From assembly GCA_026390995.1 (NCBI GenBank), contig JAPLEX010000073.1:1-33649 (forward strand): a DNA stretch of 33,649 nt. Direction: 5' to 3'. The number at the start of each line of letters is the position of its first letter. The first letter of the stretch is position 1. Positions 16,894 to 26,365 of this stretch are shown one piece after another. Source of the stretch: Flavobacterium sp. (lineage in GTDB: Bacteria; Bacteroidota; Bacteroidia; Flavobacteriales; Flavobacteriaceae). The notes beneath the pieces are model-generated. The model made no database searches. It was not told the origin of the DNA and was given only the letters and a program-made list of their open reading frames with translations. A program made the position numbers and the translations under genes.

Positions 16894-17344
16894 TAAGGGT
16901 TACCAATAATCCCAAGGAGGTGAGCACCAATTGCATTTTGGTTTTCGAAATGGTTTTAATAAGGGCTTCTTGGTTCTTAAACGCGCCTTCTTTTAAGATA
17001 ATTGTATCGCCCGGTTTTAAGGCACTCACTTCGAGTTTGGCAAAGTCGTGGGCCAACCAATTTTGCAGCGTCTTTATTTCTTCGTCGCGCACGATAGCGG
17101 GTTCCCCCAACCAAAATAAATACCGAACTATCCCCGGAACTTCAAACACCAATTTACGGTTGGCTTCGGCTAATTGGACAAATACATAGGAGTTGAGCAA
17201 GGGCACTTCTACTTTTTTCTTTCGGTCCGACCATTGTCGCACCTGAATAGTCATGGGGCAATAGGCTGTAATTCCTAACTTTTCTAGTCGTTCGGTAACT
17301 TTTTTTTCGTTTCGGGGCTGTGTGTATAATACAAACCAGGGCAT
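16862..17344 (-). CDS. UpxY-type NusG-like transcription antiterminator
   Basis: A 160-residue NusG paralogue. The NGN domain begins PWFVLYTQPRNEKKVTERL and includes TAYCPMTIQVRQWSDRKKK and VPLLNSYVFVQL. From about residue 110 a KOW-like domain follows (LKPGDTIILKEGAFKNQEAL). This domain order and length fit UpxY/RfaH-like factors, which let RNA polymerase read through long surface-polysaccharide operons in Bacteroidota. It points the same way as the polysaccharide operon, but two plus-strand genes and the winged-helix gene lie between, so it could act in trans or through a long transcript. Its start ATG at 17344 sits just after a TACATTTG box. Confidence 0.85.
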   Translation of the reverse strand: MPWFVLYTQPRNEKKVTERLEKLGITAYCPMTIQVRQWSDRKKKVEVPLLNSYVFVQLAEANRKLVFEVPGIVRYLFWLGEPAIVRDEEIKTLQNWLAHDFAKLEVSALKPGDTIILKEGAFKNQEALIKTISKTKMQLVLTSLGLLVTLTTQVIDPELI

Positions 17345-17363
17345 AGTAGATCAATTGGGTAAA

Positions 17364-17371
17364 CAAATGTA
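17364..17371 (-). promoter_or_regulatory. Probable -7 box (TACATTTG) for the UpxY-like gene
   Basis: An exact TAnnTTTG match on the minus strand, 20-27 bases before the ATG at 17344. No firm -33 element is visible. It lies between that gene and the terminator of the sus operon. Confidence 0.45.
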
Positions 17372-17426
17372 ACAAATAAGGGTTTTACTTCTTTCCTATA
17401 ATTTGGGTAAACCGACGAACTACATC

Positions 17427-17457
17427 AAAAAAAATCCCGAGGGTGAGTCGGGATTTT
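17427..17457 (-). terminator. Rho-independent terminator of the susCDE-amylase operon
   Basis: The arms AAAATCCCGA (17431-17440) and TCGGGATTTT (17448-17457) pair perfectly over 10 bp around a 7-base loop. On the minus strand the hairpin is followed at once by eight T residues (17434-17427). It starts 19 bases after the amylase stop codon. Confidence 0.9.
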
Positions 17458-17475
17458 CTAGAAGCTATTGTAGGC

Positions 17476-20358
17476 TTAGTTTTTTACAAACTTACTCAGT
17501 TTAGATCGGCCATCTTGATCGGTAATCTTTATAAGGTACAAGCCCTTAGAGAGATCATTAATTGGATATTGGTATCCTTCAGAAAACTCACCAAATTCTT
17601 TGATAAGTTGTCCCGTAATTGTGTACAAACTCACCTGTGAAGCTGGTTTTGAGATGCTAAAAAAGTCACTTCCTGGGTTGGGATAGATTACTACTTCTTG
17701 CATCGGATCAAAGGTATTGTTTGCGAGAGTTGTAGGGCGGTTGCCGTATACTTTAAATTGTCCGGCACCCAAAGTTAGTTGAGCCGTTGTGCTGCTCACA
17801 TTGATTGTAGTATCATCCATCAAATTGTACCAAGTTCCAGTGAAAGGAAAATCGGGCGTGATGTTGGCCGATGAGCTCGAAAAATTAGCCAAAACCACTA
17901 CATTTTGTATTTGATTGGCCGGTAAGGTATTGTCGTAAATATAAATACGTTGGTATAAATTGGTCGTAAACGGGCTAATTGCATAATTGCCTTCAAACAC
18001 GGGTTCGTGAATTTTTAAATCAATTAACCGCGAATAATTGGCATAAATGGGTGCGCGTTGTGCATTGGTGAGCCAGTTGTTTGTCCATTGTGGTTGTGGC
18101 TTAGTAGCCAATTTACAATCACCCGCTGTGGCATCAGTTTCGGTATTTACCGAACCATTGGTGCACATATAAATGGAGTTGTTCATGCCCAATTCGGCAA
18201 AATGCCAAATCATTTTTGGACCCGGAACCAAAAGCGAAGTAGCCCCAATTGCCGACATTCTACCTAAAGCATTGTTCAGATTGTTGTTGGGCGGATTGGT
18301 TCCACCGGTATTGCCATAGGTGATCGCTTCATACATTACGCGATCTTTATCATGACTTTCTGGATAACCGATCACGCGTTTGGTACTAAATCCGTGGCTC
18401 ACGTGTCCCATTCGGGTAATGTCGGCATTGGCAGAAAATCCTAAGGCCAATTGTTTGTAGGCAGTAACCATTTCTCCCCACAGCATTACACCTTTACTCG
18501 GCGTTTCAGCTACGCGGTAATTAGCCCATTGCTGTTCTTCATTATCGGCACCCAAATGCTCAAAAATTACATAATGATTGGGGTCCAAACTCCAAGAATA
18601 ATCGGAATATTCTTTTAATACATCTACACGATCTTGTTGGTACGAATTGGTACAGGCATCATTTCCTGCGCAATTTTGTGTAAATCCTTTGGTTAGATCC
18701 CAACGGAATCCGTCGATATGAAATTCTTCAACCCATTGTTTTATTACGCGTTTCACATAGGTTTTGGTACGTGATTGTTGGTGATTGAAATCATTTCCTA
18801 CGCTGTAGCTGTGGGTAGCCGTTACGTTAAAATAAGGGCTTTCGCTGCTTGGTCCGCCCCAGCCGTCGCCATCTGGATCAGACATCCACATACGGTTCAT
18901 AGGGTTACGTCCAAAGGCATGGTTTAACGCTACATCCAAGATAACGGCGATACCATTTTGGTGGCAGAGGTCAACAAATTCTTTCATCTTATCGGGAGTA
19001 CCATAGAATTTATCTAAGGCTAGGTGAAACGAAGTATTGTAGCCCCAACTTTCGTTGCCTTCATATTCCATCACCGGCATCAATTGAATAGCATTTATTT
19101 TTAAGTTTTTGAAGTAGTCGATACGATCAATTAAATCTTGAAAATTACGTCGGGAGTCAAAGTCTCGAATCAGCAATTCATATACAACTAGGTCTTCTTT
19201 TTTGGGTTTACTAAAATTGGTCACCTGCCAATTGTAGGCAGCTTGTCCTGTTTTGAGTACCGTTACTTCGCGTTCTTGCCCTGTTGGATATGCCGGCAAG
19301 TTTGGGTAAGATAGTGCAGGAATATAAGGATCATCAAATGGAGACAAGACCAAAGTAGAATAGGGATCAGCCGTTTTTACTAATGCGGGGGAATTGGCAA
19401 TTGGTGAAGCATCGCCTACCCAGTATTGGTAGTTGTAATTTTGACCAGGGATTAATCCGGTAAGTTCCAACCAATACTTAGTAGAGGCAGGGTCTTTTTT
19501 CATGGCATAGGCCGCGGTGGGTTTGTAGTTGTTAAAACTACCGGCTACATAGACATAATCTTTTAACGGTGCGTCAAGTACCAAAGTCGCTTTGGTCGCA
19601 TCGGCCGCATTGTAATTGATGCCGTCTACCATATTGGCGGGCAGTGCCTGCGAAATCAAACCCGGATTCACCAGTGCGGTAAAATATTTGGTTTGGGTTT
19701 CTGTACCTTGGGTAACTACCAATTCATAGAATTGATTGCTTGTCAAGTTGTTTTGGGTGTAGTTGTAGGTAGAAACGCCTGTAGCGGTATTGATGCTCAC
19801 ACCATTGGCTAGTAAATTATAATTGGCTAAACCATTGGTGTTGCTGGCTTGAATCACAAAATTACTGCCGTTATTCACCAAGTTGGTGCTGTTCACCAGA
19901 GGCGCCGTTAGATTCACTTGAAAATACCCTACATTAAAAATGAAATCACCGCAGCTAGGGGGTAATTTCAAGGTTTGAGTTCCCGTAGCGTTTCGAAACA
20001 CCATTCCCAATTTGGTTGCTGTTGCTTGTTGAGTAGCATTCAAATTAAAATAGGTGCTGGGCGTAATAGTCATGCTCCAAGTCCCGTTGCCGTTGTTGGT
20101 CATATAACCCACCCCGTTGTCTTGACCCCAGTTTCCAATTACACTATAGCCAAAGGCATTGGCGTCGTTTCCGATACCCGCATGCATATACACTTTAGCG
20201 GGATTGGCACCCATCGTGTTGCAGGTCGCGTTGGCAAACGATACGGTAATTGTAATCGGATCGGTTACCGCAAAAGTGGATGGGGTGATGGTAACTTGGG
20301 CCATTCCGACAAGTGAAAGCAAGCAAAAACCAAAACGAAATAAAATAGTTTTTTTCAT
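17476..20358 (-). CDS. Secreted GH13 alpha-amylase-family enzyme with T9SS sorting domain
   Basis: A 960-residue extracellular glycoside hydrolase. Residues 1-20 are a signal peptide (MKKTILFRFGFCLLSLVGMA). Beta-rich modules follow, including an E-set/CBM48-like YVYVAGSFNNYKP near 268-280. The GH13 barrel shows DVALNH (475-480), GFRWDLTKG with nucleophile D554, VIFEHLG with acid/base E600, and YPESHDKDR with H669-D670, so the catalytic set is complete. From about 885 a type A T9SS tail (VVIYPNPGSDFFSI ... GLYLIKITDQDG ... SKFVKN) directs export and surface release or anchoring. It is last in the sus operon and is followed by a strong terminator. It would cut starch outside the cell, replacing the lipoprotein SusG of Bacteroides. 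GC is higher than in susE/susD. Confidence 0.93.
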   Translation of the reverse strand: MKKTILFRFGFCLLSLVGMAQVTITPSTFAVTDPITITVSFANATCNTMGANPAKVYMHAGIGNDANAFGYSVIGNWGQDNGVGYMTNNGNGTWSMTITPSTYFNLNATQQATATKLGMVFRNATGTQTLKLPPSCGDFIFNVGYFQVNLTAPLVNSTNLVNNGSNFVIQASNTNGLANYNLLANGVSINTATGVSTYNYTQNNLTSNQFYELVVTQGTETQTKYFTALVNPGLISQALPANMVDGINYNAADATKATLVLDAPLKDYVYVAGSFNNYKPTAAYAMKKDPASTKYWLELTGLIPGQNYNYQYWVGDASPIANSPALVKTADPYSTLVLSPFDDPYIPALSYPNLPAYPTGQEREVTVLKTGQAAYNWQVTNFSKPKKEDLVVYELLIRDFDSRRNFQDLIDRIDYFKNLKINAIQLMPVMEYEGNESWGYNTSFHLALDKFYGTPDKMKEFVDLCHQNGIAVILDVALNHAFGRNPMNRMWMSDPDGDGWGGPSSESPYFNVTATHSYSVGNDFNHQQSRTKTYVKRVIKQWVEEFHIDGFRWDLTKGFTQNCAGNDACTNSYQQDRVDVLKEYSDYSWSLDPNHYVIFEHLGADNEEQQWANYRVAETPSKGVMLWGEMVTAYKQLALGFSANADITRMGHVSHGFSTKRVIGYPESHDKDRVMYEAITYGNTGGTNPPNNNLNNALGRMSAIGATSLLVPGPKMIWHFAELGMNNSIYMCTNGSVNTETDATAGDCKLATKPQPQWTNNWLTNAQRAPIYANYSRLIDLKIHEPVFEGNYAISPFTTNLYQRIYIYDNTLPANQIQNVVVLANFSSSSANITPDFPFTGTWYNLMDDTTINVSSTTAQLTLGAGQFKVYGNRPTTLANNTFDPMQEVVIYPNPGSDFFSISKPASQVSLYTITGQLIKEFGEFSEGYQYPINDLSKGLYLIKITDQDGRSKLSKFVKN

Positions 20359-20438
20359 AGTATTAAGTTAAAAGTATAATTGGGGACATTTTTTGGATAA
20401 AACGGGGCTGATGTGTAGCCCCGTTTTTAAAAGTTGTA

Positions 20439-21545
20439 CTAATTTGGATTTGGGGTTAAACTATAGGAATAGTTTCTTGCCTTACTGACATCAACAACCA
20501 CATTATATCTTGTTTTAGTATTATTGTTTACAAAATCTCCTGGTGCTTTAATGGAACCATCAGTATAATTTGCATTTGTAAATGGAGGATCAATCGAAGT
20601 TAACGGTGAAGTTACAGCAGAACCAGTTCCAGTACCCGTTAAAATCGCTAATGGTGAGTTACCATTTCCGGTTTTGAATCCGAATTTTTTACCATTTATC
20701 AGTTCTATCGTTAAACTCCATGTTTTTGAAGCTTCATCATAAATCATAGGTGTTGTATTTGAGAAACCTATAGATTTGGTTGCACCACCGAAAATTCCAA
20801 AAGTGTTTGTCGGATAATTGAATTGCGTTATACTATAAGTCATTGCTCCAGTGCCTGTTTCATTTAAGTTTGCCTTTATCAAATAGTGGCCTGCAGTTGC
20901 AACTGTGAATCCTGTTGCACCACTTGCATCTAAAGCACCTGAATTTGAACCGTTAGTACCATATTCAGTTGGCGAAGTAAACCCATTGCAAGAATTTGGC
21001 TTATAAAATTTATATGTTCCCGGTGTTAAAAAGAAGAACCCTTGGTAATCAGATGAAACTAAATAGCTCGAAGAAGCTAATTTATCTGAATCTGCTGCAA
21101 GCGAGGCGTCGGTTGTAAATGCCAACAAAGGCTTTGCCGTAGAATAAGGGGTTACTTTAATGGTAATTGGATTCGAGTATTGAACAAATGCATTATCAGA
21201 AGTTCCTACTTTTGCTTTGATTCTAACATCAATCGAGATTTCTTGACCACAAGCATAATTGGGAAGCCTATTAACAATAGAATTAATCTCACCTGCTTTT
21301 AGCGAATAAGTACTAGCGCTCAAGTTATTTCCTGAGTTACCACTTACCTCAGTATTGTACACACCGCTTTCAGATACTTGAATCGTATAAACAGAAACTG
21401 TTGGGAGGCCCGTATTGCTTTTATCCCACTCTAAGACGGCCACTATATCGTTGTCATTCGATGGAGTCAATACCATAGGTGAATTTAGCGTGGTTGACCT
21501 TAATTGAAACCCATTGGCTGATAAAAAATTTTTAATTATATCCAA
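20439..21545 (-). CDS. SusE/SusF-like starch-binding outer-membrane protein, 5' end lost
   Basis: The reading frame gives about 368 residues. The N-terminal part is a SusE domain (NGFQLRSTTLNSPMVLTPSN, AVLEWDKSNTGLPT), followed by two beta-rich, CBM-like repeats (HYLIKANLNETGTG; MIYDEASKTWSLTIELINGKK). Such lipoproteins bind starch next to SusCD. What is missing is the beginning: there is no signal peptide and no lipobox, and the only start available is a TTG inside the last codons of susD, with a 14-base overlap. The natural order (susD stop, short gap, susE signal peptide) seems to have lost roughly 80-120 bases. The protein as written could not reach the outer membrane. An assembly error is an equal explanation. 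Confidence 0.75.
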   Translation of the reverse strand: MDIIKNFLSANGFQLRSTTLNSPMVLTPSNDNDIVAVLEWDKSNTGLPTVSVYTIQVSESGVYNTEVSGNSGNNLSASTYSLKAGEINSIVNRLPNYACGQEISIDVRIKAKVGTSDNAFVQYSNPITIKVTPYSTAKPLLAFTTDASLAADSDKLASSSYLVSSDYQGFFFLTPGTYKFYKPNSCNGFTSPTEYGTNGSNSGALDASGATGFTVATAGHYLIKANLNETGTGAMTYSITQFNYPTNTFGIFGGATKSIGFSNTTPMIYDEASKTWSLTIELINGKKFGFKTGNGNSPLAILTGTGTGSAVTSPLTSIDPPFTNANYTDGSIKAPGDFVNNNTKTRYNVVVDVSKARNYSYSLTPNPN

Positions 21546-23148
21546 TATTTTGAGATAAATTAGAATTAGATGTCAATTCTTTCCTTGGAATTGGATAGAC
21601 AAGTTTATACTCTGGTATATCAACACCTAAAAGAGCCCCTCCTTTCCATTGCCATGTATAGCCACTTAAATATTTTCCAAAACGAATTAAATCTTGTCTT
21701 CTATGGCCTTCCCAATAAAGCTCTTTACCTCTTTCATTTAATACGAAATCAATTGTCAAGTCATTATCAGTAATAGTTTGACTATTAGCCCTAGTTCTTA
21801 AAGCATTAACGTAGCCTACAGCAGTTCCTATATCACCAAAACCTTTAACTGCCAACTCTGCATACATCAAATATGCATCAGCCATTCTGAATAGAGGAAA
21901 ATCAGTGTCTGGGAAAGTTGCGCTTTGAGCTAAAGAACCATCAGATCTTTTGTTTGAATACTTGATTAATTTTTTCCCTTCTAAAAAGGCGTCAGGATTT
22001 TGAGTAACGGTTGGATTGGTAATGAATGCCGGATCTGTGTTTCCTCCAACAATCATAACTCTAGGGTCGTTATTAGCAACACTAACAAATTCTTGACGTG
22101 TTCGAAATCCTCTCCAACCAGAATCAACACCTAGACTTAAAGCAAGAGTGTTGTCTGAGCTACCATGTATAAGGAAAGTAGTGCCGCCGTAACTACAAGT
22201 TTTTATACCATCATATGCGATAGGGAATATAATCTCATTTTGAGCCCCATTTATATTATTGTCCGCTTTAAATAAATTTGAATATGGAATTTGTGCGATA
22301 GTGTATCCAGAATTAATAACTTGATTTACTGCTGACAAAGCCTCTGCGCTTCTGTCTGTACCTGTATATACTTTTGCATTCAATAGCAGTTTAGCTTTTA
22401 GCATCCATGCGGCAGCTTGATCTGCTCTTGCATACTCATTAGCTCTTGGGGCTGCCATGTCTTCATTAATTGCATTAAGTTCAGATAAGATATATTCAAA
22501 AACAAATACTCTACTTTTCATTGGCGGAGGCGTTCCAAGAAAATCTGCTTCAGTAGCAAAAGGTATTTTACCAAAAATATCAATACCATGGTAATATGAT
22601 AAGGACCTCAAAAATCTTACTTCCGCACGGAACATTTTAATTTGTGTTTTTAAATCATCTGTTACACCTCTTTCCGATAATTTAGCATCTGTCGTTTCTC
22701 TTAAAAATTCATTACATAAACCTATTTGAAAAAATATTCTGGCGAAAAAAGCTTCTGTATAAATGTTATCAGCATTCCATGAATTTGTATTCAAGTCTGG
22801 AATTGTTGGATCATTCCAGGCAATTATTGCTTCATCTGTGCACAATTCTTGCAATTGCCAATAACCTCTAAGATACTGTGAAAAACCTTCATCAACAGTT
22901 CCAGCACCCGAACCTAAATCTGAATTTCCAGCAACATTAGATTGTCCAGTAAGTGCTAATCCTGAATAAATTTTAGCTAGAAATTGTTTATATGAATTCG
23001 GATTTTGATAGAAAATCTCACTTGTAAAATCGTCATCGTCTTGAGGAACAATATCCAAGTCTTTTGTACATGAAATCAATAAAAACAGAACTAATAGAAA
23101 AGCAATAAAATTTATTTTACTTAACATCTTTAAATTTTTCATTTTCAT
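21532..23148 (-). CDS. susD: SusD-like starch-binding outer-membrane lipoprotein (RagB/SusD family)
   Basis: A 538-residue lipoprotein. Residues 1-26 form a signal peptide ending LLISC with C27 as the lipidated cysteine. The SusD-like N-terminal region follows (DFTSEIFYQNPNSYKQFLAKIYSGLALTG; the ELCTDEAIIAWND segment), then tetratricopeptide-like helices (FRAEVRFLRSLSYYHGIDIFGKIPF is the family hallmark). The C-terminal RagB domain carries FPLFRMADAYLMYAELAV and LNERGKELYWEGHRRQDLIRFGKY, also hallmark. It covers the SusC barrel and captures maltooligosaccharides. It begins 5 bases after susC and ends inside the surviving frame of susE. GC is notably lower than in the amylase and in the first third of susC. 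Confidence 0.93.
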   Translation of the reverse strand: MKMKNLKMLSKINFIAFLLVLFLLISCTKDLDIVPQDDDDFTSEIFYQNPNSYKQFLAKIYSGLALTGQSNVAGNSDLGSGAGTVDEGFSQYLRGYWQLQELCTDEAIIAWNDPTIPDLNTNSWNADNIYTEAFFARIFFQIGLCNEFLRETTDAKLSERGVTDDLKTQIKMFRAEVRFLRSLSYYHGIDIFGKIPFATEADFLGTPPPMKSRVFVFEYILSELNAINEDMAAPRANEYARADQAAAWMLKAKLLLNAKVYTGTDRSAEALSAVNQVINSGYTIAQIPYSNLFKADNNINGAQNEIIFPIAYDGIKTCSYGGTTFLIHGSSDNTLALSLGVDSGWRGFRTRQEFVSVANNDPRVMIVGGNTDPAFITNPTVTQNPDAFLEGKKLIKYSNKRSDGSLAQSATFPDTDFPLFRMADAYLMYAELAVKGFGDIGTAVGYVNALRTRANSQTITDNDLTIDFVLNERGKELYWEGHRRQDLIRFGKYLSGYTWQWKGGALLGVDIPEYKLVYPIPRKELTSNSNLSQNIGYN

Positions 23149-23153
23149 TTGTA

Positions 23154-26074
23154 TTAAAAATTAGCATTTACTCCTAGCATAAATATTCTTGCTCTAGGAA
23201 ATATTGTATTGTCGATACCATTGTTAAAGACTTCAGGATCAATTCCTTTATATTTGGTAATTATAAGCACATTTTGCACTCCAGTATATAAACGTAAAGA
23301 CGTTTTATCATTATTTAACAATTTTTTGAAATTGTGTCCAATTGTTATATTGTCTAATTTAAGGAAACTTCCGTCTTTCACATAATAATCTGATTCTCTG
23401 TTGGCGCCGGTTACGAACTGAGTATCACCATAATCAGTAGTTGTGTTACTTATGGTCTCAGTAAAGGAATTATAAACAGCACTCAAATTGGCTCTGCCGG
23501 AAGAAACTTGATCGTAAACATAGTTGCCGATACTTGCTCTCCAAGCCATAGAAAAATCCCAGTTTTTAAAAATCGTTGCGTTGGTCAAGAACCCCATTGT
23601 TACGTCAGCTTGCGGTTTTTTGTAATTATATTTGTCGTTTGAATCAATTACACCATTTCCATCTCGATCAACATAAGCACCTTCTATTGGTCTACCGTTT
23701 GTGTCATAAATTTGTTGATAAACCCAAAAAGCATTTGGTGCTAAACCAACTTTGTAAATTTGAGTAAATAATTGAAGCCCAATTCCTCCAGTAGTTTGGT
23801 TGTCTACAAACACATCAGTTAACTCTAATTTGTTGAAAGTTGCATTATAATTAAAATTCAATTCAAAATTTTCCTTTTTAATTGCTTCAACATTTAACCC
23901 AATGTCAATTCCTTTTGATACTAATTCGCCAATGTTTCTTGGCCCATAAATACCTAGATTTTGAAGTGCTCCTTGAACTGTATATGCAAATAGATCATTA
24001 GTTTTAGAATAATATCCGTCGATATTTCCTTTTAATCTATTGTTGAAAAATCCAAAATCAAGACCTATGTTGTACTTTGCACTTCTCTCCCATTTCAAAT
24101 TTTCATTATATCCTTCAGGTTTGGCTACTAAAAAAAATTCATTTCCGAATTGGTAATAAGCATTGTTTGAAACCGAATATCTTTTGAACCATGCAATTTG
24201 ATCTGAAATAGCTTGCTGTCCTGTTTCTCCATAACTTAATCGTAGTTTTAAATCAGAAAATACGTTTGAATTTTTCAAGAAACTCTCTTCATTAACTTTC
24301 CATGCTAAAGCGAATCCCATAAAATTATCCCATTTATTTATAGGAGACACTTTACTAGAACCATCTCTTCTAAAGTTTACAGTCAATAAATATTTATCAT
24401 TATATCCTAAATTCAAACGACTAAAATAAGCTTGAAGATTGTTACCTGGATCTGTATAAACATCTCTATTTACAATTTCATTTAAATTAGGATAGGAATA
24501 TAGGTTTATATTGCCGGACTTAAAATTTTGAAAATCGAATTGTTGCCACTCATAACCTCCTAAAACATCTACATTAAATTTTTTAATTTTTTTGGAATAA
24601 TTTAATTGCATATTAAGGTTTTGGTTTCTGTTGTCAAACCAAGTTTCTCCGTAATACCCTACTTGACCATCCGCCAAAGTATTTCCAGCCCCTGTTCCTA
24701 AAGTAGTGTTAAATCCTGATCGAGATAATGGATTAGTTCTATTGAAACTAGTTCCTGCCTCTTTGTCGGTACCTAAATTGATAATCGCTTTCAAATCGGG
24801 TAAAAAATGAGAGTTATACTCTAAATTAAAATTATGTTTCTTCTCTCATATAAAAGCGCTAAAGGATTTGAAGTTCCTCTAGGTATTCCGTTTGAATCTA
24901 TTTGCTCAGTGTATCCAGCAAAAATTGAATTTTGGTCAAAAACAGTTTGTGTTGGATCATAAGAAATTGCACTACCAATAGCCCCTTCATCTGCATCTCT
25001 TTTATATGTATATGAATAAGTTCCTGTAATATTGAATTTTAAATGGTTATCAAAAAAACTTGGATTTAATGAAAAAGACCCCGTTGTTCTTTTGAATTCA
25101 GACGTCAATAAAATGCCATTATTATCAGTATTTCCAATGGTTAACCTTGCGGGCACTTTTCCGAATAAATTACCCAAAATCGAAAGATTGAGGTCTGAAG
25201 TAAATGAAGTTTCAAAAATTTCTTCTTGCCAGTCTGTTTTAGCATTTCCTAATAATCCAACTTTGGTTGGAAACTTAGAATTAATTAAAGATCTGAACTC
25301 ATCAGCAGAATATACATCAATTTTTTTAGCTAAAGTATTTGCGGATGTGAAGGTGTTCAAATTAACTTCTAATTCTTTTTTGGAACCTTTCTTTGTGGTA
25401 ATGAGAATTACCCCGTTGGAACCTCTATTTCCATAAATAGCTGTTGAAGACGCGTCTTTTAAGATAGAAAACGATTCTATGTCGTTAGGATTAACCGATG
25501 TAAGGCCGCCATCTGTAGGCAATCCATCGATTACAATTAAAGGATCATTGTTGGCTAGAAGTGAAGAACCGCCTCTAATTCTTATTGTAGCGCCATTTCC
25601 TGGAGTCCCTGACGAAGTTACAACAACTCCGGAAGCTCGTCCATTAATCAAGCCATCTACGCTTGTTATTGCACCTTTATTAAAATCTTTCGAAGTAATT
25701 AGTTCTAACGATCCCGTTGCATCTTTTTTCCTGACGCTTCCGTACCCCACTTGTATTACTACTTCTTGCAGTTGGTTGGATGATTCTTCTAGGGACACTG
25801 TTAGCTCAGTTTGCCCGGTATACGGAACAGTTACGGAGTTGTACCCGATGTAAGAGACCAAAATTTTGTCTCCTTTTTTGATTTTTACTAAACGGAATTT
25901 TCCGTCAAAATCAGTTTGGGTGCTGTTTGCGGCTCCTTGAACCACTACATTGACACCCGGAATAGGTTGTTTCGAAACTTTGTCGACTACTTTTCCGTCA
26001 AGGGTGCTTTGGGCAAGCGCAGCAAACGGGAATAGAAATACGAACAACAACAACTTTTTGTAAATTGTTTTCAT
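23154..26074 (-). pseudogene. susC: SusC-like TonB-dependent starch transporter, broken by a short deletion
   Basis: The 5' frame (26074 to 24821, 417 residues) has a signal peptide, a carboxypeptidase-D-regulatory-like domain (STLDGKVVDKVSKQPIPGVNV), the SusC box (EVVIQVGYGSVRKKDATGSL) and the plug (GATIRIRGGSSLLANNDPLI). It reaches NPLALLYERRN and then leaves frame. The 3' frame (ending at 23154) resumes as NFNLEYNSHFLPDLKAIINL and encodes the beta barrel, ending in the C-terminal aromatic strand (FMLGVNANF). About 8-9 residues that normally lie between these parts are gone, with loss of frame near 24831-24840. Intact, it would be about 970 residues and import maltooligosaccharides with SusD. 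A mutation or an assembly error could explain it. Confidence 0.85.
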
Positions 26075-26365
26075 ACAGTTTAATTAAATTACAAATTCAT
26101 TTGATAAGCGTATACTTTACTTCGAACGTTAAATTTATGTAAAAAAACCGATATCAAAGCTCTTCCTACTATAATAGGAAGGCGAAAACGTTTTCGTGTT
26201 GAAAACTTTCTCTGCTTTATATAAAGAATAGCCTATAAATTCTCATTCATAGAAATAAATAGGGCTTTATTTGTACATTCAAAAATAGCATAAAAAATTA
26301 CAACCGATTTCAATTCAAGTGAATTCGATTTTGTTATTTTACCAGCTCGAAAACAAGGAAATTCT
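26075..26365. promoter_or_regulatory. Divergent control region between susC and lacI
   Basis: This 291-base gap holds several palindromes. From left to right: a CGTATACTTTACTTCGAAC element (26109-26127) repeated before the transporter gene, a CTTCCTA/TAGGAAG inverted repeat (26162-26168, 26175-26181), the operator-like palindrome given separately, and AATTCA-AG-TGAATT (26312-26325). On the minus strand TGAATTTG (26092-26099) is a 7/8 match to the -7 box and may serve susC. No firm promoter for lacI was found. Confidence 0.55.
26183..26196. promoter_or_regulatory. Candidate LacI-family operator CGAAAACGTTTTCG
   Basis: A perfect 14-bp palindrome with the central CG step typical of LacI-family operators. 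It lies between divergent susC and lacI, 109 bases from the susC start and 170 from the lacI start. A related palindrome sits before the transporter gene. Binding is inferred. Confidence 0.65.

Noticed and set aside
24820..24845. Programmed frameshift in susC
   Set aside because: Unlike the polymerase gene, residues that the family normally has at the junction are missing, so slippage would not restore an intact protein.
25032..25853. Two plus-strand open frames over susC
   Set aside because: They mirror the conserved plug-domain coding and have no family resemblance or start signal.
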